Shown: positions 60,968 to 64,000 of the stretch, one piece after another
Layout of the letters: every line of letters starts with the position of its first letter
Numbering within the stretch: the stretch's first letter is position 1
The notes under the pieces: generated by a model
Seen by the model: the letters and a program-made list of their open reading frames with translations, nothing else
Database searches by the model: none
What the model was told of the DNA's origin: nothing
Made by a program: the position numbers and the translations under genes
Assembly (NCBI RefSeq): GCF_007679965.1
Contig: NZ_VEHL01000001.1
Coordinates: forward strand, 1,116,001 to 1,180,000
Origin: Bordetella genomosp. 13
GTDB lineage: Bacteria; Pseudomonadota; Gammaproteobacteria; Burkholderiales; Burkholderiaceae_B
Length of the DNA: 64,000 bases
Reading direction: 5' to 3'

Positions 60968-62368
60968 ATGAGCAGTTCCAAACCCCCTTTGCTGGCCAAT
61001 GCCACGCAAGACCTGGCGCGCTTCGCCGCGCAGCTGCGCTACGAGGACCTGCCCGCCGAGGTCTTGGAACGCATGAAGACCAGCCTGCTGGACAGCATCG
61101 GCTGCTGCCTCTACGGCGCCACGCTGCCCTGGACGCAGGCGGTACAGGCCATGGTGCAGGCCGAGGGGCATGGCCCAGCGGCGTCGCTGATGGGCGGCGG
61201 GGGCAAGACCTCGGTGGCCGGCGCCGTGCTGGTCAACGGCACGGCGGGCCATGCCTTCGAGCTGGACGACATCCACAAGGAGTCCATCGTGCACGCGGGA
61301 TCGATCGCGGTGCCGGTGGCGCTGGCGTATGCCGAGCGCGATGGCGACTGGACCGGCCGCGACCTGCTGACCGCGATGGTGGCCGGCTACGAAGTGGGCA
61401 CGCGGGTGGGCAATGCCGCCACCATGAGCCTGTTCTACCGCGGCTTCCATCCGCAGGGCACCTCGGGCGTGTTCGTGGCCGCCGGATGCGCCGGGCGCAG
61501 CCTGGACCTGGACGGCGGCCGCATGCAGCACGCGCTGGGCATCGTGGGCTCGCAGGCGGGTGGCCTGATGGCCGCGCAGGAAGGCGCGATGGTCAAGCGT
61601 TTCCATGGCGGCCGCGCCGCGCAGAGCGGCGTGTATGCCGCCGAGCTGGCGCAGCGCGACTTCACGGGCATCGTGGACGTGCTGGAGGCCAGCTATGGGG
61701 GCTATCTCAGTTCCTATTCCGACGCGCCCAACGCCGCGCGCCTGACCGACGGGCTGGGCAGCACCTGGGAAACCGCCAAGGTCGGCTACAAGCCGCACGC
61801 CAGCGTCACCAGCATCCACGCGGCCCTGGACGCGCTGTCGCACCTGATGCGCGAGCACGCGCTGTCGCCCGACGACGTGACCGCGCTGCGGGTGGGCGTC
61901 AGCCACATGACCTACGTGCACTGCGCGTGGGACTACAAGGCGCAGGGCGTGACCGCCGCGCAGATGAACCTGTACTACGGCCTGGCGGTGATCGCCCACG
62001 ACGGCGTGGCCTTCGTGGACCAGTACCGGCAGGAGCGCCTGGCCGATCCCGCCCTGATGCGGTTCATCGCGCGCATCGAGGCGCGCGTCGACGACGAGAT
62101 CGAAGCCATGGGGCCGGCGTTCCGCCACGCGGCCGTGGTCACGATCCGCACGCGCGACGGCCGCGAGCTGACCCATCGCATCCTGAACCGGCGCGGCAGC
62201 CCCGAGAACCCCATCTCCGCCGACGACGTGGAATTCAAGTTCCGCAACGTGGTGGGCTCCTGCCTGGCGGCCGCCGACATCGACCGCGTGGTGCAGCTGT
62301 GCGCCCAGGCGGACGCGCTGGACTCGCTGGACGAACTGATCGGCATCCTGGCCCGGCCGCGCGCCTGA
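60968..62368 (+). CDS. MmgE/PrpD-family protein, copy 3
   Basis: 466 residues with TSLLDSIGCCLYGATLPW, NGTAGHAFELDDIHKESIVHAGSIAVPVALAYAE, GIVGSQAGGLMAAQEGAMVKRFHGGRAAQSGVYAAELA and YKPHASVTSIHAALDALSHL. It is the copy most like copy 1 in the N-terminal signature. AGAGGA precedes the ATG. Spacing of 28 bp from the MBL gene fits one operon. Confidence 0.9.
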   Translation: MSSSKPPLLANATQDLARFAAQLRYEDLPAEVLERMKTSLLDSIGCCLYGATLPWTQAVQAMVQAEGHGPAASLMGGGGKTSVAGAVLVNGTAGHAFELDDIHKESIVHAGSIAVPVALAYAERDGDWTGRDLLTAMVAGYEVGTRVGNAATMSLFYRGFHPQGTSGVFVAAGCAGRSLDLDGGRMQHALGIVGSQAGGLMAAQEGAMVKRFHGGRAAQSGVYAAELAQRDFTGIVDVLEASYGGYLSSYSDAPNAARLTDGLGSTWETAKVGYKPHASVTSIHAALDALSHLMREHALSPDDVTALRVGVSHMTYVHCAWDYKAQGVTAAQMNLYYGLAVIAHDGVAFVDQYRQERLADPALMRFIARIEARVDDEIEAMGPAFRHAAVVTIRTRDGRELTHRILNRRGSPENPISADDVEFKFRNVVGSCLAAADIDRVVQLCAQADALDSLDELIGILARPRA

Positions 62369-62416
62369 TCGCGCCTACTCCTTTCATCGACTTTCACACC
62401 ACGAACCGCATTCACC

Positions 62417-63775
62417 ATGGCAAACAAGACGCTCGCTGAACAACTCGCCCAACACTTCGCCGGCTTCGGCTACGACCGGCTGACCGATGACAACCGCAAC
62501 GCCGTCAAGCGGCTGCTGCTGGACTACCTGGGGGTGGCCGTGGCCGGCAGCCAGACCGGCAGCGGCAAGGTCGCGCGCCAGTACGCCGGCTCGATGGGCG
62601 GCCACGCCCAGGCCACGCTGATCGGCGACGGCGCGCGCGTGCCGGCCATGCAGGCCGCGTTCGCCAACGCCATCTCCTCGCACAGCGTCGAGCTGGACGA
62701 CATCGACGTGCTGGCGCTGTTCCACTTCAGCCCGCCGGTCTATTCGGCCGCGCTGGCCACGGCCGAGCAGGTGTCGGCCGGCGGCCGCGAACTGCTGGCC
62801 GCGCTGGCGGCGGGCTGCGAGATGATGGAGCGCCTGAGCCGCGCCGCCAACAACTCGCTGCGCAACCGCGGCTATCACACCACGCCGACCTGCGGCGTGT
62901 TCGGCGCGGCCATCGCGTCCGCGCAACTGCTGAAGCTGTCGGAAGAGCAGATCGTCTCGGCGCTGGGCCTGACCGGCGCGCAGGCCGGCGGCCTGATGGA
63001 AATGTACGGCCCGTCGATGCAGAAGCGCTTCAATCCGGGCCCGGCCTCGCGCAGCGGCATCACGGCCGCCGCCATGGCGCAGCTGGGCTTCACCGGCGCG
63101 GCGACCATCTTCGACGGCGAGCGCGGCTTCCTGGCGGCCTTCACCGACGCCAACCAGCCCGAGCAGCTGGTGGCCGACCTGGACAAGCCGTACAGGCTGG
63201 ACATCGAGTTCAAGCCTTATTCGTGCGCGCGCCCCATCCACAACGCCATCGACTGCGCGCTCGAGATCCGCCGCAAGCATGCGCCCGACCTGTCGCGCAT
63301 CAAGCGCATCCAGATGGAGCGCCATCCCGACTGGGCCCTGTACCACCAGAACGCGCACCCCAGCACGTATCACGAGGCGCAGGTCAGTCTGCCGTACTCG
63401 GTGGCGGTGGCGCTGACCGACGGGCAGGCGCTGTTCGCGCAGTACAACAACGCGCGCCTTTCGGAACCCATGCTGCTGCGCCTGTCCGAGATGGTGCAGA
63501 TCAGCGTGGACGACAGCCTGCCGCGCGGCGTGTCGTGCCGCATGATCATGGAGATGGAAGACGGTACGCGCCACGTGTCGCAGGTGGACTATCCCAAGGG
63601 TTCGATCCAGAACTCCATGTCGGATGCCGAGCTGCGCGCCAAGTTCGACAGCCTGGCCATCCCGGTGCTGGGCGAGTCGCGCGCCGCCGAGGCCGCGGCC
63701 ATGGTGGCCGGCATCGAGGATTGCCGCGACGTCGGCGAACTGATGCGCCTGTTGGCGCCCGCGGGCGCGCGATGA
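62417..63775 (+). CDS. MmgE/PrpD-family protein, copy 4
   Basis: 452 residues with LLLDYLGVAVAGSQTGSGKVARQ, NAISSHSVELDDIDVLALFHFSPPVYSAALATAE, GLTGAQAGGLMEMYGPSMQKRFNPGPASRSGITAAAMAQLGF and FKPYSCARPIHNAIDCALEI. It differs from copies 1-3 in the SHSVELDD block. Its stop overlaps the ATG of the second MBL-fold gene (ATGA), repeating the PrpD-MBL pairing. Confidence 0.9.
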   Translation: MANKTLAEQLAQHFAGFGYDRLTDDNRNAVKRLLLDYLGVAVAGSQTGSGKVARQYAGSMGGHAQATLIGDGARVPAMQAAFANAISSHSVELDDIDVLALFHFSPPVYSAALATAEQVSAGGRELLAALAAGCEMMERLSRAANNSLRNRGYHTTPTCGVFGAAIASAQLLKLSEEQIVSALGLTGAQAGGLMEMYGPSMQKRFNPGPASRSGITAAAMAQLGFTGAATIFDGERGFLAAFTDANQPEQLVADLDKPYRLDIEFKPYSCARPIHNAIDCALEIRRKHAPDLSRIKRIQMERHPDWALYHQNAHPSTYHEAQVSLPYSVAVALTDGQALFAQYNNARLSEPMLLRLSEMVQISVDDSLPRGVSCRMIMEMEDGTRHVSQVDYPKGSIQNSMSDAELRAKFDSLAIPVLGESRAAEAAAMVAGIEDCRDVGELMRLLAPAGAR

Positions 63776-64000
63776 GCGAGGCCGTCCGTCCGCGCGCCGC
63801 GGCGCAGCCGGCATTGCCGTGCTACGAGGTGCTGGCCCTGAAGTACGCCACGCGCGCGGCCCGGCGGCCGGCCAATTTCGTGGGCGGCGATGCGCACGAC
63901 GCGCCGATGCCGCTGGACTACTACGTGTGGGTGATCCGCGATGCCGACCGGCTGCTGCTGGTCGACACCGGCTTCGGCCAGGACATGGCCGACAAACGCC
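63772..64000 (+). CDS. MBL-fold metallohydrolase, copy 2, cut by window end
   Basis: Only the first 76 residues are present. They align with the start of the copy at 60130: YEVLALKYATRAARRPANFVGGDAHDAPMPLDYYVWVIRDADRLLLVDTGFGQDMADKR. The zinc-binding HxHxDH motif lies beyond the window. ATGA overlap with PrpD 4. Confidence 0.85.
   Translation, partial: MSEAVRPRAAAQPALPCYEVLALKYATRAARRPANFVGGDAHDAPMPLDYYVWVIRDADRLLLVDTGFGQDMADKR

Overview
The window is chromosomal DNA of a high-GC betaproteobacterium, most likely Alcaligenaceae (Bordetella/Achromobacter-like). This rests on the GC-rich codon use, two Bug-type tricarboxylate receptors, the aat-bpt-pyrD neighbourhood and several MmgE/PrpD paralogues. 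The species cannot be fixed from sequence alone.

Layout. 1-6.4 kb is housekeeping: pyrD (partial), bpt, aat and a Nudix gene on the minus strand, an octanucleotide tandem repeat, a conserved hypothetical, a DUF427 protein, and a GntR regulator divergent from a nitroreductase. 6.6-11.3 kb is a regulatory block: two ECF sigma factors, an orphan STN/TonB-like periplasmic protein, a FecR-like anti-sigma factor, and two paralogous proteins that join a Phd/YefM-like N-terminus to the N-terminal domain of an IS5-type transposase. 11.4-20.3 kb is a type II secretion (T2SS) operon gspG-K-L-M-D-E-F, whose secretin is itself a lipoprotein. 20.5-38.6 kb holds probable secreted cargo: three DING/PstS-like proteins and a giant (about 4390 aa) filamentous-haemagglutinin-like protein with no TpsB partner. 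After an Rpn-type nuclease gene come gspJ-I-H (minus) and a short gspC (plus). Only the prepilin peptidase and GspN are missing.

42.4-64 kb is metabolism: NudC, an S1/P1 nuclease, a Bug receptor, a seven-gene peptide-type ABC transporter plus two flavin-monooxygenase operon, an MFS carrier, and a catabolic cluster of four MmgE/PrpD paralogues, two metallo-beta-lactamase-fold hydrolases, a Bug receptor and a LysR regulator. The last gene is cut by the window end.

Main discovery. Two promoter-like two-block motifs with invariant spacing connect the regulatory block to the secretion system. Motif A (GCGG-N15-CTCGTC) occurs five times: before sigma factor 1, fecR, both Phd/transposase-N genes, and gspC. 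Motif B (CAAGTCCGC-N18-GTCAT) occurs four times: before DING gene 1, twice before DING gene 2, and before the giant haemagglutinin gene. I infer that machine and cargo belong to two linked regulons, possibly one for each ECF sigma factor, sensed through STN/FecR. It would be an Hxc-like T2SS with its own ECF control circuit.
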